NCBI RefSeq assembly: GCF_014171475.1
Contig: NZ_CP048817.1
Location: 3,410,001-3,474,000 of the forward strand
Direction: 5' to 3'
Length of the DNA: 64,000 nucleotides
Source of the DNA: Sphingomonas sp. So64.6b
GTDB taxonomy: Bacteria > Pseudomonadota > Alphaproteobacteria > Sphingomonadales > Sphingomonadaceae
Under the pieces are notes generated by a model, which saw only the letters and a list, made by a program, of their open reading frames with translations, had not been told where the DNA came from and searched no databases. Made by a program: the position numbers and the translations under genes. This document shows, one piece after another, positions 26,050 to 34,753 of this stretch (positions are counted from its first letter, which is position 1; the number at the start of each line of letters is the position of its first letter).

Positions 26050-28259
26050 TACAGGCCCTTCTCGTTATCGGCGATTACGGCCCGGGGCCGGCCTTTATAG
26101 GCCAGTTCGATCACGGTCGGCGGCGGCGTGCGGCCGAGCGTGTTGCCGCGGATCAGGGTATGCGGCGATCCGACGCTGTGTATGATCTGGATGCCGCCAC
26201 TGCCCTGGAAACGATTGCCGGTGATGGCGGTTTCCTGGACGCCCGACAGCTTGATCGCGCCACTACCGGTGATGGTCGACCCGGACAAGGTGAAGCGCGG
26301 GCCGAAGGTGCTTTCATCGCTGCCGCTGCGCAGCACATCGGTGACCGTGCTGACCTTGTCGAACTGTGATCCGACAATCGAGACCTGTTCGGCGCCATAC
26401 CAGCCTTGCTTGCCGCTCTCCGCCGCCAGCGCCAGCACTGCACCCGAGACACCGGTGAAAGCGCTGTCGCGGATCGAGATATCGCCGGCAAGGGTTGCGG
26501 GCGTCGTTGCCAGCACATCGAAACCCGGCGCACTGTCGAGATGCTCGAAGCGGGTGCCGGTGATGGCCAAACGGTAATTACCCAGCATCGGCCGAGCGCT
26601 GCTGCGGATCACCGCATTGCCCGATTGTCGGGGCGCCCCGGCGCCGTCGATCACCACACCATCGAGCGCGAGGCTGCCGCCTTCTTCGATCTGGAACAGG
26701 GTCGCCGCCGCCATGCGCAGGGTCGCACCGCCCCGTTCTGCCGCACGAAAGGTCAGCGGCGACCGAAGGGCCAGCGGCTCGGTCACCGCATAGCTTCCAG
26801 CCGCCAATTCGAACACGCTCCCCGGGGCGGCAGTACCGATCTGCGCGGATAGCGATTGCGCAGGCGTCACCCGAACAACAGGACCCGCGCCGAACGCTAT
26901 CTCTCGCGACGCGGGCTTGGCATACCAGGCGACGCCGATCTGCTCGCGCGTGATCGGAACCAGGTCGCGCCGCACGCCCAGCGCCGCCAGCTTGGGATCG
27001 ACTGGATAGAGCAGTCCATTCTTCGCACGCGCCAGTTGCACGGTGCGCCGAGCCAGGCCGGCCACCTCCACGCCCTTGGCGTCCACCACATTGTCGGCGA
27101 ACTGAACACCGGCAATATCGGCCTCGATGCGAAGCGGGTCCTGCCCGCCCGCCCCGGTAATCAGATTGTCCGCGATCCTCGTTTCGCGCGGCGCCTGCGA
27201 TCGCTCCGCATCCGCGCCCGCGCCGATCGTCACGCGCGCCACATCGATCAGGCTGTTATGCTCGATCAATGCCTGGCGCACCGGCATATAGCGGTTCACC
27301 GGTGAGTTGGGCACGCCGTTCATCACCGCGATCGCGCTGGTGAAGTCGATGCCGGCGAGCCCTTCCATGTAATTGTTGCGGATCGTCTGGCGCTCATTGA
27401 TCACGCGGATCCCGCCGCTATGCGCCACGCCCTGGCCGAGAAAGACATTGTCCTCGACGATATTGCCGCTGCCATGGCGCAGCACGACCGAGCCTTGCGA
27501 TTTCAGGAAGAGGTTGCGGCGGACCACATTGCCGCCCGATTTGATCGAGACGATCTCCACCTCGCCATCGCACTGCTCGAACAGATTGTCCTCGACGATC
27601 GTGTGGGAATCGCTGGCGGATTCGGTGCTGGTGCCGATGCGGATCGTTTCGCCGCCATTGGAGCCGAGCGGCGGGCGCGGGCCGAAATAGACATGGTCGA
27701 TGCGGATGCGATTATCGAGCGGCATGCCCTTTTGCCGCACCACGACCATCATCGCCCCGGCATTCTGCTTGCCTTCGAAATGCGAATGATCGACGCGATT
27801 GTCGCTGCCATAGATCGCGACCCAATGATCCTCGCGCCGGCGATCGGGGTTGTTGAACCGGTCGATCACGATCCCGGTGATGCGGCTGTGTTCCGCCCAA
27901 TGTTTCGAATCCGTGCGAAACGCGATCACCTCGTCGCCCGGCGCGTGGCCGTCGCGGAACACCAGGTTCGAGGCGACAAGATAGCGGCCGGCAAGCTTCA
28001 GGCTGGATCGTCCGGTGAGGATGACTCGCCCGGAATGCTGCGCGGTCAGCGTGATCGGCTGTCCTGCCTTGCCTTCACCAGAGAATGTCAGGGCGGCGTC
28101 CCGCCACTCGCCATCGGCCAGGACGATGGTATCGCCCGCCTGCATGCGCGCCACGGCCTCGCGATATTGCACCTGATCATGGACCAGCGTCTCGCGCGCG
28201 GCCAGCGGCGCGGCGCCGGCCAGCACTGTCGCAGCCGCTGTGATCGCAAAGGCGCGCAA
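26049..28259 (-). CDS. PL6 alginate lyase (poly-mannuronate/chondroitinase B fold)
   Basis: 736 residues. The TTG at 28259 is preferred because GAGGAA sits 6 bases before it and the product starts straight into a signal peptide (RAFAITAAATVLAGAAPLAA); a GTG at 28280 is the alternative. The parallel beta-helix shows PL6 landmarks: SNGGETIRIGTS, EIVSIKSGGNVVRRN with the catalytic Lys, and VLRHGSGN with the catalytic Arg. The second half (from about residue 440) is a further beta-helix, as in two-domain PL6 enzymes. It probably depolymerises alginate outside or in the periplasm, feeding PL17. It is the first gene of the leftward operon. Confidence 0.91.
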   Translation of the reverse strand: MRAFAITAAATVLAGAAPLAARETLVHDQVQYREAVARMQAGDTIVLADGEWRDAALTFSGEGKAGQPITLTAQHSGRVILTGRSSLKLAGRYLVASNLVFRDGHAPGDEVIAFRTDSKHWAEHSRITGIVIDRFNNPDRRREDHWVAIYGSDNRVDHSHFEGKQNAGAMMVVVRQKGMPLDNRIRIDHVYFGPRPPLGSNGGETIRIGTSTESASDSHTIVEDNLFEQCDGEVEIVSIKSGGNVVRRNLFLKSQGSVVLRHGSGNIVEDNVFLGQGVAHSGGIRVINERQTIRNNYMEGLAGIDFTSAIAVMNGVPNSPVNRYMPVRQALIEHNSLIDVARVTIGAGADAERSQAPRETRIADNLITGAGGQDPLRIEADIAGVQFADNVVDAKGVEVAGLARRTVQLARAKNGLLYPVDPKLAALGVRRDLVPITREQIGVAWYAKPASREIAFGAGPVVRVTPAQSLSAQIGTAAPGSVFELAAGSYAVTEPLALRSPLTFRAAERGGATLRMAAATLFQIEEGGSLALDGVVIDGAGAPRQSGNAVIRSSARPMLGNYRLAITGTRFEHLDSAPGFDVLATTPATLAGDISIRDSAFTGVSGAVLALAAESGKQGWYGAEQVSIVGSQFDKVSTVTDVLRSGSDESTFGPRFTLSGSTITGSGAIKLSGVQETAITGNRFQGSGGIQIIHSVGSPHTLIRGNTLGRTPPPTVIELAYKGRPRAVIADNEKGL

Positions 28260-28338
28260 ACCCGATTCCTCGCCTGACACGGCCTGTTACCAGACCAGCT
28301 TATTTTGGACTAGCACTTCTATGCCAATGCTCGATGCA

Positions 28339-28352
28339 GATGTCTATACCAG
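28339..28352. promoter_or_regulatory. Candidate GntR operator upstream of the PL6-PL17 operon
   Basis: GATGTCTATACCAG lies 80 bases upstream of the PL6 start and matches the site in the TonB receptor/kdgK promoter (19662) at 13 of 14 positions. The two copies have the same orientation relative to the window. Confidence 0.55.
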
Positions 28353-28526
28353 ATTGCATGACAATGACGTGGCACGACCTTATCCTCGCGCTGATCGGCC
28401 GCCGGACCAATTATCTTGCCGAACGGTGCGAGAAGAGGAAGTATGCGGGGGTGGATCATCAGCGCGGGGCGCCGTCATGAGGTTTGAGGTATTGGCGGCG
28501 GCATGACGCAACCCCGCTTGAATGGA

Positions 28527-28574
28527 ACATGTTGCCGGGCATGTTGCCTGACATGTTGCCTGACATGTTGAATG
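28527..28574. repeat. 12-bp tandem repeat, four copies
   Basis: Four consecutive 12-base units based on ACATGTTGCCTG: ACATGTTGCCGG, GCATGTTGCCTG, ACATGTTGCCTG and ACATGTTGAATG. Three units carry the palindromic core ACATGT. They end 73 bases before the DUF4403 start codon. Confidence 0.85.
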
Positions 28575-28647
28575 TCTTGCCCAGGCTCGGCTGGACGCGT
28601 TCGACGGGCAGAGGCGAATTGCCACGCGGTGCGTTAGGTCGGAGATC

Positions 28648-30141
28648 ATGATCTTGCACCGCACCTCCTGTCCGATCCTGTTGCTCGCGCTGGCTTTGGC
28701 TGGGGCGATGGCCGGATGCAGCGACAAAACCGGCAATCCGGCACCGCCCAGAATCGAAACGCCAGCCGAATTGCCGACCCAATCGTCCACCCTGGTCGTG
28801 CCGGTTTCCACGTCGCTGGCACTGCTGGAGCAACGTCTGAACGCACGCGTGCCAACCCAATTGTGGCAGATCGACAAGCAGGAGCCGCGCTGCGTTCCCG
28901 AAAAACGCGTGAAGGTCTTCGGCAGGAAGTTGAAGGTCACGCCGGCACTCGGCTGTCGCATCGTCGGCACGGTCACGCGCGGCAGGATGCATCTGGGCGG
29001 CAGTGGCGACACATTGACCATCAGCCTTCCGATCACCGCGGCGATCAGTGCCGAGAATGTCGGCGGGATCATCAAGAAGGAGACCGCGACCGGTGCCGCG
29101 ATCGTGCGCGCAACCGCGAAGCTGTCAATCGACCGCAACTGGTCCCCGGTCGCAAAGGTCCGCATCGCTTATGATTGGACCGATCCCCCGGGAATCGACT
29201 TTCTCGGGCAACGTATCCGGTTCGCAGGAAAGGCGGACGACAAGCTGAAGGGGGTGATCGCCGGGCTCGAGCGCGATCTTCCGCTTGAACTCGCAAAGCT
29301 GCGCGCGCGCGAGCAACTCGGCGATGTCTGGCGGCAGGGCTTCACCTCGATTCAGCTCAATCGCGAGCGTCCGCCGGCATGGATGCGGATCACGCCACTC
29401 AAGCTTGGTTTCGGCGGTTATCGCATCGGTGGCGGCAGGATCGTGATGCAATTGGCGGCCGAGGCGCTGACCGAGACCTTTGTCGGCGATCGACCGGCCG
29501 ATCCGAAGCCGACGCCGTTGCCGCCGCCGGCGCGGGAAACCGGCCCAAGGGGATTGCGCTTCTACATCCCCGTGCTGGCCGATTTCGCGCAGCTCGAACC
29601 GGTGGTGCATCGCACGCTCGGAAAACTTGCGGCGAAGGGCATCACGCTGACCGGCATCGGCCCGGTGGACGCCGAGTTCGGCAAGGTTACGATCTACGCG
29701 ACCGAAGGTGGCCGGCTGGCGGTCGGCGTCGAAACCAAGGTCAAGGCGCGGAACGGCCTGATCGGCGCGTCTCACGGCGAGATCTGGCTTTCCGCGGTGC
29801 CGTATAACGAGGTCAATTCGCAGGTCGTGCGGGTCCGCGATTTGCGGATCGCGGGCCGGACCGACAGCAAGGCGGTCAATTTGCTTTTTTCGCTGTTCGA
29901 CGATCCAACCGTGCAGGAGCGAATTCGCGCGGCGCTCACGCACGACTTCGCGAAAGATTATGAGAAAGTGCTGGTCGCGGCCCGCAAGGCGACCTCCGGG
30001 CGCCGCGAAGGCGGCTTCGTCCTGTCGGCCGATATCACCAGCGTCGAGAACGGCCCGATCAAGGTGACCGGCCAGGGTCTGTTCCTGCCGGTCCGGGCGT
30101 TGGGCACGGCGAACATAGTTTATACGCCGGTGCGTCGATAA
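28648..30141 (+). CDS. DUF4403 family lipoprotein
   Basis: 497 residues. A lipoprotein signal with lipobox LAGAMAGC puts the mature N-terminal Cys near residue 24. The body matches the DUF4403 pattern seen in sphingomonads: a VPVSTSLALLEQRLN start, long beta-rich repeats and late IVYTPV. The function of this family is unknown; the predicted location is the periplasmic face of a membrane. GGAG stands close (3 bases) to the ATG. It is a single gene, with no operon partner visible. Confidence 0.8.
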   Translation: MILHRTSCPILLLALALAGAMAGCSDKTGNPAPPRIETPAELPTQSSTLVVPVSTSLALLEQRLNARVPTQLWQIDKQEPRCVPEKRVKVFGRKLKVTPALGCRIVGTVTRGRMHLGGSGDTLTISLPITAAISAENVGGIIKKETATGAAIVRATAKLSIDRNWSPVAKVRIAYDWTDPPGIDFLGQRIRFAGKADDKLKGVIAGLERDLPLELAKLRAREQLGDVWRQGFTSIQLNRERPPAWMRITPLKLGFGGYRIGGGRIVMQLAAEALTETFVGDRPADPKPTPLPPPARETGPRGLRFYIPVLADFAQLEPVVHRTLGKLAAKGITLTGIGPVDAEFGKVTIYATEGGRLAVGVETKVKARNGLIGASHGEIWLSAVPYNEVNSQVVRVRDLRIAGRTDSKAVNLLFSLFDDPTVQERIRAALTHDFAKDYEKVLVAARKATSGRREGGFVLSADITSVENGPIKVTGQGLFLPVRALGTANIVYTPVRR

Positions 30142-30229
30142 GCGCCGGCTCTGCTCGCATGATTGCCGCCCCAATCATGGTAACCAAAGTCTTAGCCAGT
30201 TATTCAGCTTTGCCTCGTATCGCGCCTGA

Positions 30230-30257
30230 ATGAGCATATCGGCATGAGCATATCGGT
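30230..30257 (+). repeat. 14-bp direct duplication across the start codon
   Basis: ATGAGCATATCGGC (30230-30243) is followed at once by ATGAGCATATCGGT (30244-30257). The first copy opens a five-codon frame (MSISA) whose TGA overlaps the ATG of the real gene in an ATGA pattern. Confidence 0.85.
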
Positions 30258-31800
30258 ACCAATGGCAATCAGGCGGCAATTCGAATCCGGTCGATCGCAC
30301 GGCTGGCCGATCGGCCGCACCGCGATCGTCGCAACGCTGATCCTCATCGTCTCCGCCATATTCCTGTTCGTGGACCGCGCGACGATGCCGATCCAATTGT
30401 GGGACGAATCGCGCAACATCGTCAACGCGCTTGAGATGCGCGAAAGCGGTTTCGGACTGATCACCACTTTTGGCGGCGCGCCCGATTTGTGGAACACCAA
30501 ACCGCCGCTGCTGATCTGGCTGATGACGGCAAGCGTTGGCGTCTTCGGTCCGACGGAATGGGCGTTGCGACTACCCAGTATGATCGCGGCACTGGGCACG
30601 ATCCTGCTGCTCTTCTGGTTCGTGCGACGCACCAGCGGATCGACCAGCATCGCTGTACTCGCCACCATGCTGATGGTGCTGAGCCCCGCCTATTTCGGCG
30701 AGCACAGCGCGCGAACGGCGGACTATGACGCGCTGCTGCTGTTCTTCGTCACCGCCTATCTTTGCCTGCTGTTTCTCGCCCTGCATCAGCAACGTCCTTC
30801 CAGAGCATTGCTGGCGTTGATCGGCGCGGCGATCTGCTGCGCATTCCTGACCAAGAGCATCGCCGCGCTGATACCGGGCGTCGGCGTCGTCCTGTATCTG
30901 TTGATCACCAGACGATGGCGCCGCCTTTGGGCGACACCCGCCTATATCGTCCTGGCGATAGGCATTGTCGCGACAATCGGGATATTCCTGCTGCTGTGCG
31001 AACTGCAGGCGCCGGGTTATTTGCGCGCTGCGTGGTTCAACGACGTTAGCGGCCGTTTCGGATCGTCGCTGGTCGTCGAGAAATCGCGCTGGTTTTACAT
31101 TACCCAGCTGCGCGCCGGGTTTTTCTCCGCGACTCCGCTGCTGTTTTTGTCGCCGATCGCACTGTTTTTCGCACGCGGACGAATGCGGCTCCTCCTGCTC
31201 TTTTCGCTCTGCGTCACGATCGGCGTTCTGGCGGCCTTCACCGGTGCCGCGTCCAAGCTCAATCATTATATCCTGCCGGCGATTCCGTTCATGGCGGTCG
31301 CCGCGGCGATCACCGCGCATCTCATGCTCAAACGTGCAGGCGCGGTCTGGCGGTCCGGTGCGCGCTTTTCGCGGCTGATCGCCATGGTGCTGGTGGTGGT
31401 CGCAGTCTGGCCGATCCTGATGGGCGGCGCCGGGGCGATTGCGCGGCGATATTATGTGCCGATCGTCGGCGAAGGCGCACAGTCCGGACAATATGGCGCG
31501 CTCCTCGCTCGGCTGGCCACACGCGCCGACCGGCCGATCCTCGTCATAGACCCGGGCTTCGTTCTGGAAGGCAAAGCGCATTACGCGCCCGTGCTGCTCG
31601 CTTATCGCCAGCTATGGGCGGCGCGCGGCGTGGTCATCGATCATTCGATCGACCTGACGATGATCGACCGGGCGCACGGCGTCATCCTTGCCAGTTGTGC
31701 TGCCGAGGGCGTGGCATCACTGCGCGCAAGGGGCCGGGACATCGCCGGCATCGACGGCTGTGTTGCGGTGCTGGCCGGTCAGGCGCGCCCTGCCGCATAA
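30244..31800 (+). CDS. Glycosyltransferase family 39 / ArnT-PMT-like membrane protein
   Basis: 518 residues with many hydrophobic helices. After TM1 comes the loop MPIQLWDESRNIVNALEM, which carries the acidic Asp-Glu pair typical of the GT-C superfamily active site, then a TKPPLLIWLM motif and RLPSMIAALG, all typical of ArnT/PMT-like (GT39/GT83) enzymes. These transfer sugars from polyprenyl-phosphate donors to lipid or protein on the periplasmic side. The start is set at the second of two duplicated ATGs because only this frame is open. The substrate cannot be told. Confidence 0.83.
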   Translation: MSISVPMAIRRQFESGRSHGWPIGRTAIVATLILIVSAIFLFVDRATMPIQLWDESRNIVNALEMRESGFGLITTFGGAPDLWNTKPPLLIWLMTASVGVFGPTEWALRLPSMIAALGTILLLFWFVRRTSGSTSIAVLATMLMVLSPAYFGEHSARTADYDALLLFFVTAYLCLLFLALHQQRPSRALLALIGAAICCAFLTKSIAALIPGVGVVLYLLITRRWRRLWATPAYIVLAIGIVATIGIFLLLCELQAPGYLRAAWFNDVSGRFGSSLVVEKSRWFYITQLRAGFFSATPLLFLSPIALFFARGRMRLLLLFSLCVTIGVLAAFTGAASKLNHYILPAIPFMAVAAAITAHLMLKRAGAVWRSGARFSRLIAMVLVVVAVWPILMGGAGAIARRYYVPIVGEGAQSGQYGALLARLATRADRPILVIDPGFVLEGKAHYAPVLLAYRQLWAARGVVIDHSIDLTMIDRAHGVILASCAAEGVASLRARGRDIAGIDGCVAVLAGQARPAA

Positions 31801-31840
31801 TTCCGCCTGGCATACTCTTGAGACAATTGCCGATTAGAGG

Positions 31841-31860
31841 CAGTCGCGAATGAGCGACTG
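31841..31860 (+). promoter_or_regulatory. Hairpin touching the ribosome-binding site of the third TonB receptor gene
   Basis: CAGTCGC and GCGACTG form a perfect 7-bp stem over a 6-base loop; its last base is the first G of the GGAG ribosome-binding site at 31860-31863, six bases before the ATG at 31869. Such placement could modulate initiation. Confidence 0.4.
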
Positions 31861-31868
31861 GAGTTGTC

Positions 31869-34718
31869 ATGCGGCGTTTGAGTTTTGTCCTGTTCCTGAT
31901 GGCCACAACCGCGGCGATGCCGGTGATGGCACAGGATGTGCCGCGCCAGGCCCCGCCCGAAACCGCACAGGATACCGATCCCGATGCGATCGCGTCGGAC
32001 GAACCGGATATCGTCGTGACCGGATCGCGCAACCTGCCAGGGTCGGTGATCGGCGACATACCGCCTGAAAAGCAGATCGGCGCGGCCGAGATCCGCTCTT
32101 ACGGCGTCAGCTCGATCTCCGACCTGCTCGACGAACTTGCGCCGCTGACCGGCAGCGGACGAGGCAGCGGCGGTGCGCCGGTGGTGTTGCTCGACGGCAA
32201 GCGCATCTCGGGTTTTTCCGAGATTCGCGACATCCCGACCGAGGCGATCCAGCGCGTCGAGATATTGCCCGAAGAAGTTGCGCTGAAATATGGCTATCCC
32301 GCCGACCAGAAAGTCGTGAACGTCGTGCTGCGCCGCCGTTTCAAGGCGACGACGGTCGAGGCGCAGGACAAGCTGGCTACGGCGGGCGCGCGCAACACCG
32401 CGCAAGGCGATCTCGATCTGCTGACCATCAGGCGCGGCGGACGCTTCAACCTGCACGTCAAATATCAGGACAGCAGCGCGCTGACCGAGGCCGAGCGCGA
32501 TATCAACCCGCAGCCGAGCCTGTTTTCGACCCAGGGCAATATCGTTGGTGTGCGAAGCATCACCAACCCCAACGGCGAGATCGATCCGCTGTTGAGCGCA
32601 CAGGCGGGATCGCTGGTGAGCATCGCCGGCGTGCCGGCCTCCGCCGCCAATGGCGCACCCGTACTGGGCGATTTCGCCGCGACCGCCGGTCAACAAACCT
32701 TCAGCGATCCCAGCGCATATCGCACTCTATTGCCGTCGAGCCGCAATTTCAGCGCCAATGCGGTCTATGCACGGACGATCCTGGGCAACGTGTCGGCCAC
32801 GGTGAACGGCACGATCGAGACGACCGAGAGCGTCGGGACCAATGGCCTGCCCGGCGTGTCGCTGGCACTGGCGCCGGACAATCCCTTCTCGCCCTTCGCC
32901 AATGCGGTAACGGTTGATCGCTCGCTCGACGGCTTCGCGCCCTTGAAGCAGCGCAATTCGTCGGTCAGCGGGCATCTCGGCACGACGCTCAACGGCACTA
33001 TCTCGACCTGGCAATGGTCGCTGACCGGCACTTACGACCGCAGCGAGAACAAGACCGTTACCGATGCGGGGCTCGATATCTCGACGTTCCAGGCGCGGCT
33101 CAATGCGGGCGATCCGACTGCCAATCCATTCGGTCGACTGGGCCTGGCCGATGTCGGTGCCGGGGTTGCCAACCGTGCCTATGCGACATCGAGCAACCTC
33201 GATGTCGATGCACTGTTCACCGGCACATTGTTCGCCCTGCCCGCGGGATCAGTGGCGACGAGCATCAAGATCGGCGGACAGACCAGCGATTTCTCCGGCC
33301 GCACCTATCGAGCCAACATCGTCACGCCCGGCGACGTGTCGCGCGACATCGTCAACGGCCAGATCAATATCGACATACCGATCGCCAACAAGTCGAAGGA
33401 CGTGTTGGGCATTCTCGGCAAGCTGTCGGCCAATTTCAATATTGCCGCGGATCATCTGTCCGACTTCGGCACGCTGACCACGCTCGGTTATGGCGCGAAC
33501 TGGTCGCCGGTCGAGGGTGTACGGCTGATCGTGTCGCATACCGACCAGGATCGCGCGCCGAGCGCACAGCAACTCGCCAATCCGCTGATCATCACGCCCA
33601 ATGTGCGTGTATTCGATTATGTTCGCGGCGAAACAGCGACGGTGACGACCATGTCGGGCGGCAATCCCGAACTGCGCGCGGACAATAATCACGTGACCAA
33701 GATCGGGCTCACGCTCAATCCTTTCGGCAAGACCGATCTGACTCTCACCGCCACTTATGTGAAGAGCCGGACCGACGATCCCAGCGCTTCGTTCCCCTCG
33801 GCCAGCTCGGCGATCGAAGCGGCATTTCCCGACCGCTTCGTGCGTGAAGCGACAGGCACGACAGCGCCCGGCAGGCTGATCAGCGTCGATACGCGCCCGA
33901 TCAACTTTGCACGCAGTGAACGTTCCGAACTTCGCTGGGGGATCAATTTCTCCAAGAGCCTCAAGTCGAAGGTGCAGAAGGAACTGGAGGCGTTCCGCGA
34001 AGGCACTGGCCCCAATCCCTTTGCTGGCCTGAGGCGGCCGGGACAGGATGGCGAGCGCGGTGGCCGGCGCGGCAGTGATGGGGCAAGCGGCGACAGGCCA
34101 GACGGCGGAGCGCCCGGTGCTGCCCCGGCCGGGGGTGGCGCGCCCGATGGCGATCGCCCGCGCTTCGGCGGCGGGCGCGGCGGCGCAGGCGGCTTCGGTG
34201 GACGAGGCGGCGGTCGTCGAGGCGGCGGGGGTGGCGGGCGTCTGCAGTTCGGCATCTTCCACACCTGGCATCTTACCGACAAGGTCCTGATCGCCGATGG
34301 CGGACCAAGCCTCGACCTGCTCAACGGCGATGCGATCGGCGGCAGCGGCGGTCAGTCGCGGCATGAGGTGCAACTGCAGGCCGGTTATACCAATAACGGC
34401 GCCGGGTTACGGCTGTCGGGCAATTACCGGAGCGGCACGCGCGTCAATGGCGGCACCCCTGGCGCTCCTGAGCCGCTGGCCTTCTCCGCGCTGACGACGC
34501 TGAATGTGCGGCTGTTCGCCGATCTCGGCCAGCGGCTCGACTTGCTCAAGAAGCACCCCTGGCTGCGCGGCACGCGGATCACCCTGGCGTTCGACAATGT
34601 GTTCGACAGCCGCCAGCGCGTAACCGACGTCAATGGCGCGACGCCGATCAGTTATCAGCCCGACTATCTCGACCCGTTGGGACGGACCGTGAAGCTGAGT
34701 ATTCGCAAGTTGTTCTGA
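31869..34718 (+). CDS. TonB-dependent receptor-like protein with Gly/Arg-rich insert
   Basis: 949 residues with a signal peptide (MRRLSFVLFLMATTAAMPVMAQ), a TonB box (EPDIVVTGSRNLPGSVIGDI), a short plug (VSSISDLLDELAPLTG, VLLDGKRISGFSEIRDIPTEAIQRVEILPEEVALKYGYPA) and a C-terminal Phe (KLSIRKLF). Residues about 723-790 form a low-complexity stretch rich in Gly, Arg, Asp and Pro (GERGGRRGSDGASG and later runs of GGRGGG), which interrupts the barrel between two beta-strand-like parts, probably an extracellular loop. This receptor branch is common in sphingomonads and its ligand is unknown. No local genes suggest a substrate. Confidence 0.87.
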   Translation: MRRLSFVLFLMATTAAMPVMAQDVPRQAPPETAQDTDPDAIASDEPDIVVTGSRNLPGSVIGDIPPEKQIGAAEIRSYGVSSISDLLDELAPLTGSGRGSGGAPVVLLDGKRISGFSEIRDIPTEAIQRVEILPEEVALKYGYPADQKVVNVVLRRRFKATTVEAQDKLATAGARNTAQGDLDLLTIRRGGRFNLHVKYQDSSALTEAERDINPQPSLFSTQGNIVGVRSITNPNGEIDPLLSAQAGSLVSIAGVPASAANGAPVLGDFAATAGQQTFSDPSAYRTLLPSSRNFSANAVYARTILGNVSATVNGTIETTESVGTNGLPGVSLALAPDNPFSPFANAVTVDRSLDGFAPLKQRNSSVSGHLGTTLNGTISTWQWSLTGTYDRSENKTVTDAGLDISTFQARLNAGDPTANPFGRLGLADVGAGVANRAYATSSNLDVDALFTGTLFALPAGSVATSIKIGGQTSDFSGRTYRANIVTPGDVSRDIVNGQINIDIPIANKSKDVLGILGKLSANFNIAADHLSDFGTLTTLGYGANWSPVEGVRLIVSHTDQDRAPSAQQLANPLIITPNVRVFDYVRGETATVTTMSGGNPELRADNNHVTKIGLTLNPFGKTDLTLTATYVKSRTDDPSASFPSASSAIEAAFPDRFVREATGTTAPGRLISVDTRPINFARSERSELRWGINFSKSLKSKVQKELEAFREGTGPNPFAGLRRPGQDGERGGRRGSDGASGDRPDGGAPGAAPAGGGAPDGDRPRFGGGRGGAGGFGGRGGGRRGGGGGGRLQFGIFHTWHLTDKVLIADGGPSLDLLNGDAIGGSGGQSRHEVQLQAGYTNNGAGLRLSGNYRSGTRVNGGTPGAPEPLAFSALTTLNVRLFADLGQRLDLLKKHPWLRGTRITLAFDNVFDSRQRVTDVNGATPISYQPDYLDPLGRTVKLSIRKLF

Positions 34719-34721
34719 CGA

Positions 34722-34745
34722 TTCCCCTCCCTTGCAGGGGGGGAA
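34722..34745. terminator. Convergent terminator hairpin
   Basis: TTCCCCTCCCT and AGGGGGGGAA pair across a three-base loop with one bulge, between the TonB receptor stop (34718) and the convergent acyl-CoA dehydrogenase stop (34754). It could serve both directions. Confidence 0.6.
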
Positions 34746-34753
34746 GGAGTTTC

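Larger units (their letters stand above)
28260..28647. other. Intergenic region between the PL6 gene and the DUF4403 gene
   Basis: 388 bases without a convincing gene. It holds the PL6 promoter side with the candidate operator at 28339, and a 12-bp tandem repeat at 28527-28574 before the DUF4403 gene. A 40-codon frame at 28358-28480 has no ribosome-binding site and is not called. Confidence 0.6.

Noticed and set aside
28358..28480. A 40-codon frame (MTMTWHDLILALIG at its start) in the PL6/DUF4403 intergenic region
   Set aside because: No ribosome-binding site, no recognised similarity and overlap with the PL6 promoter region. It could be a small protein but nothing supports it.
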